From Campylorhamphus procurvoides (Eukaryota; Chordata; Aves; Passeriformes; Dendrocolaptidae): 64,000 nt of DNA. The DNA is taken from contig WBMV01001109.1 of the NCBI GenBank assembly GCA_013396655.1, positions 112,937 to 176,936 on the forward strand, read 5' to 3'. Below are positions 46,101-58,100 of the stretch, piece after piece. The position numbers and the translations under genes are program-made. The notes beneath the pieces were generated by a model. It searched no databases, had not been told where the DNA came from, and was given only the letters and a program-made list of their open reading frames with translations. Each line of letters begins with the position of its first letter. Positions within the stretch are counted from its first letter, which is position 1.

Positions 46101-49100
46101 TGGAATTTTGTCCTTTTTTTCCACTTCCATGTTGTGCCATCCTTTTGGCACAATGGGAGCCTCTTCTATTCCTTTGTTTTTGCTTTCTGTCTCTCAGCCC
46201 GGTGTGCTGGCAGGTGCTGGAGGCATCCAGGTTCCCTGTTTAGGGGGAACCAGGTGAGTGACCCCAGTCTGGGGGAGCTGGACCCACTGAGGGTGTTTCT
46301 CATGGCCCGTGGTGGCACCTGGGTCACAGCATTTTCCCCTTGCTGGATGCAGGGAAGGGGAGAGGGGCTGTGGATGCCTTTTGCTTGGGAAATGCCATCC
46401 AGCCTCAGCAGGTGCCAGAGAAGGGCCGAGCCTTTGTCTGGGAGAATTCTCTGGTGGCTCATGGGGATTGTGCACTTTTGGGAGCCTTTTCCAGTGAGGG
46501 CATTGGTGCTGGTTCCCTCCATGGTGTTTCCCAAGGGCCCATCTTGCAGGGAGAGCTTCCTTGTGAGCATGAGACATGCTGGGATCACTGGTCTTTCTTG
46601 CCTGTAGTCAGGAAGCTGGTGGGATTTATTCTGGTGTTTGTCAGACATATGTGGGCTTTGCTGGGCGTGTTTCTGTGCCTGTCTGCCGGTGCCTGTGCCT
46701 GCTCCTCCCTCGATCCAACTTGAATGGGATAATTTCCGGCCCCTTTAAACTGCAGATCTCAAAGATATTGAGTTGCTACAAGCTCCTGGAAATTGTTTGC
46801 TGGCGGCAGAAGGCAACGAGACCCTCTTTGTGCCCTGCTGAGGATGGGTGTAGTGTTTGATGAGTCTGTATTAGCTATCAGAGAATCCCCATTGGAAACT
46901 CCTTTCTCTTGCTGCTGTCGAGGTTTAGGCTGAAGCGTTGGAGGGTCTCCAGGCAGCATTCCCTGGGGTCAGGCTGGATTCCCATGGGAGACTGCATGCA
47001 GGGACGAGTTCTGGGCTCAGGTGCCACCACCCTGCCGTGGCAGTGAGGCTCCCAGGAGGTGGCTGAAATGGGTGACCCTGTGCCCAGTGTCCAGCTGTGT
47101 CCCCACCGCAGGAGCCTTTGCCTGCCCGGCCTTTCCTGCACCTCCCTGGGAAAGCACGTCTGGGAAGGGCAGGGGGAGGAGGAGGAAGCTGGCTGAGGGC
47201 TCCCTCGGGGACAGGACACTTGAAAACCTTTTCTGTGGCAGCACTTGGAGGTGGGGAGGGCTCAGCAGAGCACCCCTGCCCGCGGGGGATTGTTCCCTGT
47301 TCGAGGGGCTCGGGGGGATGCAGGACGTGCCCCAGCAGGCAGAGACCCCCTCCCAAAGAGGGTGAGGAGAGGGGGAGATGTGGGACCTTGGCCCCCTGCC
47401 ATGCCCTGTGCGGGGGAGGCGGCAGAGGGGAAGGAAATGTCGTGCTCTGACTCTGCGTTTCCACCAGAGTGATGGGCGGCCAAGTCCAGTCCCAAGTGGA
47501 ACATCCTGCTGCAGCCCCGGGCCCCCGTGGCCACGCTGAGTGTCCCTGGGCTCCGGCATGTCCCTGTCCCTGTCCCTGCCCAGCCATGCCCTTCTGCCAG
47601 CTCAGCTTGGCTGGGCTCTGCTCCTGCTGCCTTCCTGTCCACCAGACTCATCCCTGGGGCAGGATACGTGGGGCAGTGGCAGGTGGGAGGTTGATGTCAC
47701 TACTTGTGGCTGGGTGGCACCTGGAGCTGTAGCCACTGGCTGAGGTGGTCCCATGGAAATTCCATTGGGAACAAAGAGGGAGCAGAGATGAGAAGGAACA
47801 AGGGCTGGCAGGTCATCCCTGAGTCCTGCCAGAGCCACAGGTATGGCAGGGATCTGCTTCCAGAGCTGGCATGGCCAAAAAAACATTCACAGGGACCATC
47901 AGTGTTGGTGCCCTCCTGCCAGACAGCCTCAGCAATGGGGTGCCTCCCCCAAGGAGTGGCAGGGGTTTTGGGATGGATATAGTGCTCCACAAGGACCAGC
48001 TGGCCCAGGACAGCTCCAGGGCTGAGTTCTCCACTGAGATTGGTGGGTCTGAGCCCTGTTGGGGGCAGGAGGGGTCAGCCCCAGATTTTGGCTGGGTTTG
48101 CAGCATGGCTAGGCACAGCTGTGTGGTTTGGATCCAGATGCAGATGCTTGTTCCAAAATTCCTTCCCAAAACTTCCCAAGTATTTGGGTCCAGGGTTTTG
48201 GCTTGGTCTTGTCCTGAATTGAGCTACTTGTTAGGAGCTTTTTTTCTTCCTTGCTGTAGGTTTGGACTTGGGAACGCAAAATGAAGCCAGAGCTCTGGGC
48301 TGAGGCAGTGGGTGGATGGGGATAGAATTGGGGTGTTCCAGTGCTGGGTGGGTCTGGCCTCAGCTCATTCTGTGCCTGCTGGTGCCTCTGGGAGAGATGA
48401 GACAGACTGAAGATGCAAGGCATTTTCTGCCCTTGGGGTCAAACACTGTCACCCTCAGCACCAAAAATGCCATTGGACCAACACTTGGTGCCAACACTTG
48501 GCAATGACTTGCCGTGGCTGCGGGACCTTTGGGCTGTTTTCCCTCAAGTTCTCTAAATTTGAGGAATTTCCCAGGAAATAGTGCTGTTTGCTGGATGAAT
48601 TCATCTGGGTGATGGCTGAACCCTGTGTGAGGGGTGGGAACTGACAGGGCAAGTGGGACAGAACCCCATCAGGGGGGTTTGGTGCCCACTGAGACAAACA
48701 CCAGCTTGAAAGAAGTGGTGGGGAGGGCCAGGTGGTGGGCAGAAGGTGGGGAGGAAGGGAGGATTTTCTGGAGGATGTTTGCAGAAGTGGCCAGCCCTGA
48801 GCTTTGATGAGCTCTGAATACGTTATTACAAATAAAGAGCTTCCTTTCCTGCCTGATCAAGATCTGTATTTGGCTTGGTGGGTTCAGAAACAAAACATTT
48901 CATTGGAAGGTAACGTTGTATCTTGTGGCTCTGTCATTCCTGTCACCTCCTCTTTGCCTGGTGCTGTTGGAGAGCTGCAGCTGAGCTGTGTCTGCCCAAG
49001 ACCCCTCTCTGTGCCTGGCATTGCCGCCCCTGGGACACCTGGCTCCTGGTTCTCTGCTCTGTGCACATGGAACACGGGCACCTGGGGGGAGTGGGCTGTG

Positions 49101-52100
49101 ATCCAGGGCTGGTTGCTGCTGCCTCCAGGATGTTCAGGCTGGCTCTTTGCTTTCTTCCAGAAATCGAAGCCAAGAAAGCTTGCGAGTGGCTGCGAGCAGC
49201 GGGATTCCCCCAGTATGCCCAGCAATATGAAGGTGAGAGCTGCCTCCTCCCACTGCCCCCTGCTCTGTACCTGGGCTCAGAGCCCATATCTCATCCAGAT
49301 TCCAACGAGACCCGCAGGGAGAGCTCCAGGAAGAGAAGGGGGTGGAGAGGATTGTTCACTAATTATATGACCGCGTGTAAAACTTGGCTCTGTCCTGGGC
49401 TGTGGCCTGGAGAGCCAGCCACAGTTAACTTCCCTGCATTCCTGAACTTTTCCCCTTCAGCCTGGGCTATGAGGAGTCCCAGGGTGGGTGTTCCAGCCAA
49501 GGGTAACCAGGCTGTGCAGAGCCATCAGCTTGGGAGAGGTTCAGTGAGTGTTTGCCGTGGGTGAGAGTGCAGGGGCAGCCAGTGTAGGTAACATGAAGAG
49601 CAAACATGTCCTCTCTCCTTCCCTTCCTCCCAGCTGACCACCCTGCAGCCCCCACCCTGCTCCAGCCCACCCTTTCTGAGTGCTCAGTGAGCCCAGGTCC
49701 CCGTGGCTCCCCAGGCATGGGGCATGGACAGACTCCCAGTATTCCTGCTCCCAGCTGCTGTGCCTGGACCCAGGGTGGGTCACAGGGTGGCTGTGCTGGT
49801 GGCTCTCGCCTCAGGCTCAGCAGTGTTTGCTGGGAGCCCACGGTGGGACCCTGGTGTGAGGAGCGGTGGTTTTGGCTGGCCCCGGCTGGCCGGACAATAG
49901 TGGGAAGTGGGATCTGGCGGCTCCGGTCGTGGCTATTGTTCGGCCGGGCACTTCCACCGCCCCCCACAGCACCAGCCCCCGGTGATGGCTTTACAGGCTG
50001 CCTGTTTGCTGCTGGGGTCTATTTTGGGGGCAGGCCCCACGTGCAAGGACGAGCCGGGTTCCTGCTGGGAGACCCCCACCCCAAGGACTGGCCCCAGCCA
50101 GTGCTCGCAGCTGGGCACTGGTGCTGGCACTGGAGTCCCTGAATGAACCAACCCCTTTGCAGCCTCTCTCCACAGAACTTCTCACATCCTCCAAGTGTTT
50201 CCCTGTTTCCCTTCCCTTGGTGAATGCACTCCATGGCTTAATGATCAGCTGGGTTGAGACCCTTGGGGTTGAGGGTCCGGGTCCCATGTGCGTGATCCCA
50301 GCAGAGCAGGGAACTGGACTGAGGCCCTCAGGTTGCCCTCACCTAGTGTACCAGGGAGGAGCTGTGCCAGGGACCCAGGCCATGCACCACCTCTGGGTGG
50401 TCTCTCCTTCTGCTCCTTGCAGCCTCTCCCTCCTCCCGTGCTCACTGCTGCCCTTTGTGCCTGATGGAGCAGCTGGCTCAAGATTGGCCACTAATGTCCC
50501 TCTTGCTTTCCTCCCCAGATTCATCGTTCCCTCTTGACATCAGCGCTGTGAAGAAGGACCACAGCTTCCTGGACCAGGATTCCCTCAAATCCCTGTGCAG
50601 GTAACGCTCTCTTGCACTCATGCACAGTGCAGACCATGGAACCAGCACAAGGATGTGCCCCAGGCAAGGGCCAGGGCAGCTCCCTGGGCTGGCAGGGTGG
50701 TGGGTGCTGCAGGGTGCCCACCTTGTCCCTCAGCTGGGCTTGGAACCTGCTCTGATGCTGCTGCTCCCTCTGCAGGGAGGACTCTGGACGTGTCAGTTGG
50801 ATTGGGCAGCATTGCTGGTGCCGGGTGGTTTCAGGGAAACAACAGCTTTTCTGTGAACATCCAGAGCTGCTGGAGAACAGAAACATTTCCCAGGAATAAT
50901 TCTTCTCTTTGTGGGGCTTTTAGACTGTGCTTTAATTTCAAGCTTGGGTAACCAGACTGTAGAGGTCGATTAGAATTGGGTTGGTCAGAGCTGAGCTGTC
51001 AAACCCAGCAGAGATGTGCTCTCCCTGCTGTCCTGCTCCCCTGCCCCTCCCACCACCCCAAGGTGGCATTTTTGGGCAGTGATCCCCAGGACAGGAGCCA
51101 TGTCTGCTCAGGGCACTTTCCCCAGAATGTCACAGAATCATTTAGGTTGTAAAAACCTTTAAGATTATTAAATCCAACCACTGCCCAGCACTACTGGGGC
51201 TATTTTGCAAGGATGCTGCATAATGTCTCAGAGAACTAAACCCAGAGCTAAAGCCTGGTGTGGCAGCCAGGTCTGTGATGAGGAACTGGGGGGGCTCCTG
51301 GCAGGGTGGGACCTGGTGGCTCACAGGGGTTTGCCGAGTGCAGGTGGGTCTGTGCTGGTGGGACCCTCCATCCCTGGGACACCACACTGTCAGCTGCTCT
51401 GAGCGAGGGTTTCCACCTTCCCAAGCATTCTCTGGTGCTGTATGACGATACTCTGTGATGCTGAGTGTCCTGGTGCTCAGCCCAGCCATGTGTTTTCCAC
51501 CAGGACATGGTGCTGCTGGAGCAGCAGGGCTGTGCAGAGCTGAGGGAGCGGTGCTGGGTGTGCTGTGCAGGGAGCAGTGTGTGTTGGGGACACTCTGCCA
51601 GTGCAAAAGCTGAAAAGGGAGGGACTGACTGGATGGTCTGTCTGTCCTGACGGGGCTGTGTGTCACCCGGTTTTGTGGGTGACTCAGCCTCGCCTTGGCC
51701 CTCAGGACACATCATCACACCCCTCGATGACTCCACGAGGTCCCTCCCACCCAGAACAGACAAGGGGTGGGAACAGGGTCTATTACTTGTTTTCCTGACA
51801 GAGAGGCTGCTGTGCTGGGCAGGAGGGGATCTCCACACCAGTTCCCGGGTGCAGTAGGGTGGGAGGTGACAGGAGGTCTCTGCCTGCCCTGCCCTTTCTG
51901 AGATTTTGGGTCTTTTAGTCATTTCCTGGTCTGGCTGTAGGCGCTTCTGAGCTGGTTTTGCTTTAATAACCTGGAGCAGGTCATCCTTGCTCACTCACAA
52001 GACCAGTGGCCCCAGCAGCTGGCATATGTGTGACCCGGCTACCATCTGTTGGCATCGTCCTCTCAGTAACTGGGTGTCCCTCTGGCCCCTGGAGCCACAG

Positions 52101-55100
52101 GTGTGGTTGACAGGTGACAGGCACAGCCAGGGCTCTGAGACAGGAAAATGAAAGGAAGCTGAAGCCAGCCCTGTGACCTCAGCAGGGCTGGGACCAGGGT
52201 AAAGCCTCTCTGTTTCTTGCAGGAGGCTGATGACCCTGAACACTTGTGCCTCCATGAAGCTGGATGTTCACTTTCAGCGTAAGCAGGTAAGTCCTGGGCA
52301 CTGAGGGCAAGTGAGGGGGCTGAGGGGTGTGGGGGATCATGTGCTTGGTGGTGGGGCAGTGACCTGAGGTGCTGCATGATGGCCCTGGACACAGAGTGGT
52401 TCCTGGAGCCCTCTGCTGCTGCAGGGAACTGGAGCTGGTTTAAAGAGGTGAACACACCTCTCTCCTGCCCACCTGGGGCTGTGCCCCTGTCTGGGATGTT
52501 TGTCCCCTGGGCAGGGGGCACACACTGACCCTCTGTGACTCCAACCAATTGATCACCCCCTGTTCTCAACCACTCACAGAATGAAGACTCTGAGGAGGAA
52601 GACCTGTGTGCCATCAGCAACCGGTGGGCTTTCCAGAGGGACAGCAAGAGGTGGTCCCGGGTAGGGTCCACAGATGTCCTCTCCCAGGGCTCAGAGAACC
52701 TGAGCTGCACCATGCGGCCGGTGTCCAGCCATGAGAGCGTCCTCACAGACCTCAGCACCAACCCGGAGGCCGTGTCTCTGCACAGCACAGGCAGCGTGGG
52801 TGGCACAGGGGGCACGCTGGGCACTGCAGCCATGTCATCTGAACCCCTGTCCCCGCTCCGTGCCACTACCAGTGCCACCAGCTGCAGCCGAAGTGAGCAT
52901 TCCTCACTGGAGCAGCCCCTGAGCTGCAGAGACGGCTCCAAGGAGAAGCCAAAGAAGCGCCGGTCTCGCAGCTTCCTGAAGCGGATCGAGTCCCTGCGGA
53001 GGAAGGACAAGGAGAAAGCCAGCCCAGAGGGGAGGGTGGCCCTGCACAGCAGCAACACCCTTCCACCGGGATGGGGCTCCCTGCAGAGTAACGGGGACCT
53101 CGCCGCCACCAGGACCGACTCCTCTAAAAGGGGGATACCCACCTCTTTCCGCGGCAAAAAACATTTCTTCTCGGTATCGTACAGGACTAAGCGCCCGCTC
53201 GGCACCGGGGGCACCAAGGAGGGCTCTGACCTGAAATGCAGCGGAGCCTCCCTGGAGGATTTGGACACCACAGCTGGCACCACCTGGGCTGCCACGGAGT
53301 GCCAGCGCCGGCGGGCTCGCCGTGGGGACTGCCTGGTCTACATCCCCTGTGACCACAAGCCTGGCACCTTCCCCAAATCCCTCTCCATCGAGAGCTTGTG
53401 TCCCCTGGGTGGCAGCTCCCTGAGGCGCTGGGACCCGGGCAGTGTGGCCGTGGGGCTGGGGGCGGGCGGCAGGAGCGGGGGCAGCAGCAGCAGCACCGAG
53501 GGCTTGTCCTCCCCGAGGGGCTTTGCCCCCCGACGCCGGGGCTCCTGCAGCTCCCTGGGCAGCCGCGTCAGCGTCTACGACAACGTGCCGGACTTCGGCA
53601 GCAGCGAGGATTTCTGCAAGGACGGGGAGGTCACCTACGAGAACCTCGATGACATTCTACAGGACATGTGGGGGCTACAGCAGAAGGTGAAGCTCTGGTG
53701 TAAAGCCATCGCCCCCGGCCTGGATGGGGAGGAAGGGGCTGAGGAAGAAGAGGATGAGGAGGAGTCCGACTCGGGAGGAGAACCCTCCAACCTGCACTTT
53801 GAAGAGCGGTCCATGTCGGATGTTGGCACCTCTGCCAGTGATTTTGACAGCACTGGGAACTCCCTCAACGAGGCTGAAGAGATTGAGACGCGGGAGCGCC
53901 GGGACTCGGGTGTGGGAGCGTCGCTCACAAGGCCTTGCAGGTACCACAGGGTCCCGAGATGGGTGGGTGGGAAGGGGCAGAGACCACGTCGTTCCACCCC
54001 CTGCCACGGGAAGAGACACGTCCCACTAGACCGGGCTGCTCCAAGTCCTGTCCAGCTTGGCCTCGTGCGCTTCCAGGGAATGGGGCAGCGCAGCAGGGAG
54101 GGGTGCACAGCCCAGGGCTCGGGGGAGCAGCACCAGATCCCTTCGGGGGGCTGATGATCGCCCCTTCCCGGGGGCAGGAGCGGGCGGAGGGAGGGGAATG
54201 CTGCGGGCAGGGAGCGCAGCGCGGGGCGCTGGTGCGCTCTGGTGGCTGCAGGGCAGCGCTGCCAGCCCTCTGCCTCTGCACACACTGACATTGAAAGGTT
54301 TCTCGTTCATAAAAACAAGCTCAGGAGGCACGTGCCTCCCTTGGAGAACTCCAGCCCTTGCTGAGTTCTGTGGCGTTTCTTGCCCTTGCTTAGTGGTGCT
54401 GGAGGGTGATGTGCTTGCACCCGTGGAGGGGTTTTCTTAGCTGGGAATGTCCCTTGTGTCCTTCTGGGCTTGAGTATGCTCTGGGGCAGCTGAGCAGGAG
54501 CCATCCTGGACCAGAGAGCACTGAGAGCCCTGGTGGGTCTGTTCCTCCTGAGAAAGTGGCTGTCGATGTCTGATAGAATCAGCATCCCTCTGTGGGGTGG
54601 TCCTGCAGTAGTGTGTCACCTGAAGCTCTCTCCAGGTCTCCTGGCAGGGCTGCAGCACAGAATCATGGGATCACAGGATTGTTTAGGTGGGAAGAGACTT
54701 TAAAACCCGTCTCGCTCCACCCCCTTGTCGTGGGAAGGGATACCTTTCACTGGACTAGGTTGCTCGAAGCCTCATCCAACCTGGCATCACCCTTGGGTGC
54801 TGCTGTGGGTGCAAGGGCACAGGGTGTTGGTTGTTTCAGGGAGCCTGAGGGAGGGAACAGTCCTCTGAGGGCACTGGAAGTGTCTCCTGCTCTCCCTGGT
54901 AACCCTGTGGTCTTTGAGCATCTGGGGAGGGAGCAGCCTGACAGCCCCGGGGCTGGCACTGGGACCCCTGGGCTGAGCCCACTGCTGTGCCTGCACCTTT
55001 CCCATAGCCAGGGGTGCCCTGGGCAGGGAGAGGCCCTTCCCTGGGCTCGCCAGCTCTCACACCAGCCTTTTCCACCCAGAAAGCTGCGTTGGCACAGCTT

Positions 55101-58100
55101 CCAGAACTCGCACCGGCCCAGCCTGAACTCGGCCTCGCTGGAGATCAACCGTCAGTCCTCAGCCCAGCTCAACCTGCTCCAGAAGTGCTCCCTTCTCCGG
55201 CTCACGGCCATCATGGAGAAGTACTCTGTGCCCCACAAGCAAGCCTGGACGTGGTGAGATGGCAGGGAGGGGGCCAAGATGGTGCCCACAGGCTGCAGCT
55301 CACACTGTGCTGGGCACTGACCCCAGCCCGGGGCAGCTTCAGGGTGTGGAGATGGTGGAGAGGGAGGGCGAAAAGCCAAAACAAGGGATGGCTTTGCTGT
55401 GGCAAGTGTGAGCTGGGGCTGACCCCAGGCTCCTGGCACTGTCTGCATCCAGGGAAGGGCTCCTGATGTCATTTGTGGGGCATTAAAAATGCTGCAGCAG
55501 CTTAAGAGAGTGGGACAGTGATTTCCTTTCATAGGCAAGTAGCAGAGCATTTTGGCTTAATAAAGGATGCTGCCATTCCTGCTGGAAAGCTGCCTCGCTT
55601 GTATTCCAAACACGGCAGAAACCCGTGTGTGTGTTTGTGTGTTCCTGGGGTCCTTCTCCCCCTGTGAGGAGGTGTTGAGGGCACTGATTGTTCCACTGAC
55701 TTCTCTCTGTCCCACTCTGCAGGACCGTCCCCAAGTTCATGAAGAGGACTAAAGTCCCCGACTACAGGGACAAGATAGTTTTCGGGGTGCCACCCATCGT
55801 CAACGTGCAGCGCACAGGGCAGCCCCTGCCCCAGAGCATCCAGCAGGCCATGCGCTACCTGCGCAGCCAGTGCCTGGACCAGGTGATGCAGCGACCACTG
55901 GGCAGCAGCACTGTCATTTTTGGGGGGGAAAAATAGCTTTGGTGGTCCTTTTGTTCACCTCCTGCAGTGTGTGGGGAAGTTGGAGGGTGAGATTGTCTGT
56001 GGGGACCCCAAACTCAGTGGTATCCCCTTGGCCATCCCTCACTCAGTGTCTCCTCTGGGTCTGGGGGAGGAGCCTTTTGGCTGGGGAAGTCTTTGCCCAT
56101 CCCATGGGTGCCCACCCAGGCTGGTCCCTGCTCACTCCGCACTCTGCCTTGGCAGGTTGGCATTTTCCGTAAGTCGGGGGTGAAGTCCCGGATCCAGGCG
56201 CTCCGGCACATGAACGAGACCAGCCCTGACAATGTCAGCTACGCGGGGCAGTCGGCATACGACGTGGCTGACCTGCTGAAGCAATATTTCCGTGACCTGC
56301 CCGAGCCCATCTTCACCAGCAAACTCACTGACACCTTCCTGCAGATCTACCAGTGTAAGGGCTGGGCCAGGGGCGAGGTTGGGGTCTCCTGGGGTGGAGG
56401 GTCCCTCTGTTTCTCTGGATGGAGGCGGTGGGAGCAGGTGGTGGCTGCAGGCACGGCCCCACTGACCACCAGCATTGCCCCGTGCCCACAGTCGTGGCCA
56501 AGGAGCAGCGGCTGCAGGCGGTGCAGGCTGCCATCATCCTCATGCCCGATGAGAACAGAGAGGTGCTGCAGACCCTGCTCTACTTCCTGAGTGACATCGC
56601 CTCGGCAGAGGAGAACCAGATGACCGCTGGGAACCTGGCCGTGTGCCTGGCCCCCTCCATCTTCCACCTCAACGTGTCCAAGAAGGAAAGCACCTCGCCC
56701 AGGTAAGGGCTGGACAAGCCCTCACCTCCCCATCACCCCTTCCCCGCCCACTGCAGAGGGATAGGATGGTGGTGGGACGTGGCTCCTCTTGGCTCTGTCC
56801 TCCAGAGTGGGGGTCCCTGCTCTGTGACATCAATCAGAGCCATGGGGGCCAGAGGCTTGGGGTGCCCACTGGCCCAGCACCACCTGCCCCACACAGGGCC
56901 ATACACAAGAGGGGCACCATGGGGAAGCCGGACCAGAAGGACCTTAACGAGAACATGGCTGCGACACAGGGGCTCTCCCACATGATCACCGACTGCAAGA
57001 AGCTCTTCCAGGTGGGTGACAGTGCACCAGCACTGCCTGGGGGAGGTGGCAGATGCCAGTCCTGGGGTGGGATGAGGGCACCCATCCCTCAGCGGGGCAG
57101 ATGCTGCTGGCTGGTCACACCAGGGACAATGCCCAGGTGCATCTCCTGGTGGTGCAGTTGTATGTCCATCCTCCCCACTCCTTGGTTGAATGAGTTGTGG
57201 TTCTTTAGCTGCCCAGGACACTCACAAAGTCCCTGCAGGCTTCCTCTGGCTCACTGAAGATCTGTGTGCTCTTGGTTCATAGGTCTCCCACGACATCCTG
57301 CTGCAGCTGAGCAGCTCCTATATGGCTGCAGATGCTTATCCCCACCCCCTGACTGACTTGGTGTGCCAGGGGGAGAGCAAGGAGCTACACTCCTACTTCG
57401 AGCAGAGTGTCCAGAACCTGCTCAAAGAATCATCAGAGAAATTCAAGGGGTGGCTGAGCACCCCGGGGCCCCTGAATACAGAGCTTTCCTGCAAAAAGGT
57501 AAATGCCACTGTGTGAAGGGACTTGGGAACATGGGGAAAAGTGTATGAGGTGACTACTGGGATCCCCAGGCACCTACAGAGCTGCTGGCAACCCCTTGGT
57601 GCTTGTTCTCTTGTGTTTTATGGGATCAGCAACCCTTTCCCTGGCCAGACAGGGGCTGAAGGATGGAGGGTGCTCTATGCCCAGCAGTCCTGCAGAGAGC
57701 CCACAACATGAGCAGAGAAGCTGTGGCTGCTGTCATCCAGTGCTTCTCCAGCAGCCAAAGCAGCTCCCATCCCATCGCTAGACACGCTGCCTGACCCTCA
57801 TGTTGTCCCTTCAGGTTCGGGATGGGCACCCTCTGCGCCTGTGGAAGGTCTCCACGGATGTGGAGGCTCCTCCTGCCACGGTGCTGCACCGGGTGCTGCG
57901 GGAGCGTCACCTGTGGGATGAGGACCTGCTGCAGAGCAAGGTGGTGGAGGCGCTGGACAAGGACATGGAGGTGTATCACTACGTGACGGACAGCATGGCC
58001 CCCCACCCGCGCAGGGACTGCATGGTGCTCCGGTGAGGGCAGGGATCCCATGAGGATTTGGGCTTGGTGTGAGGGATCCCCCCTGCCCCAGGCCCATCTC

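Larger units (their letters stand above)
18302..49160 (+). other. STARD8: STARD8 intron 2 (30.9 kb)
   Basis: A large intron separating the N-terminal exons from the SAM exon. It holds decayed CR1 fragments on both strands and several short tandem repeats. It also has three GC/CpG-rich islands (about 22980-23470, 28120-28410 and 40200-40560) that are candidate internal promoters, and a candidate alternative first coding exon at 40582-40615. Two overlapping minus-strand frames at 38884-39616 are the least easily explained open frames. No nested gene with recognisable domains is seen on either strand. Confidence 0.75.

Noticed and set aside
52063..53295. 410-codon open frame on the minus strand, the longest after the coding frame itself
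   Set aside because: It is the antisense shadow of STARD8 exon 6; the plus-strand frame is conserved and domain-linked, and the minus frame has no recognisable content.
53941..54154. Extension of the large STARD8 exon frame past 53940 to a stop at 54154
   Set aside because: The conserved protein continues at 55080, and the extension is largely antisense CR1; kept only as a possible retained-intron end.
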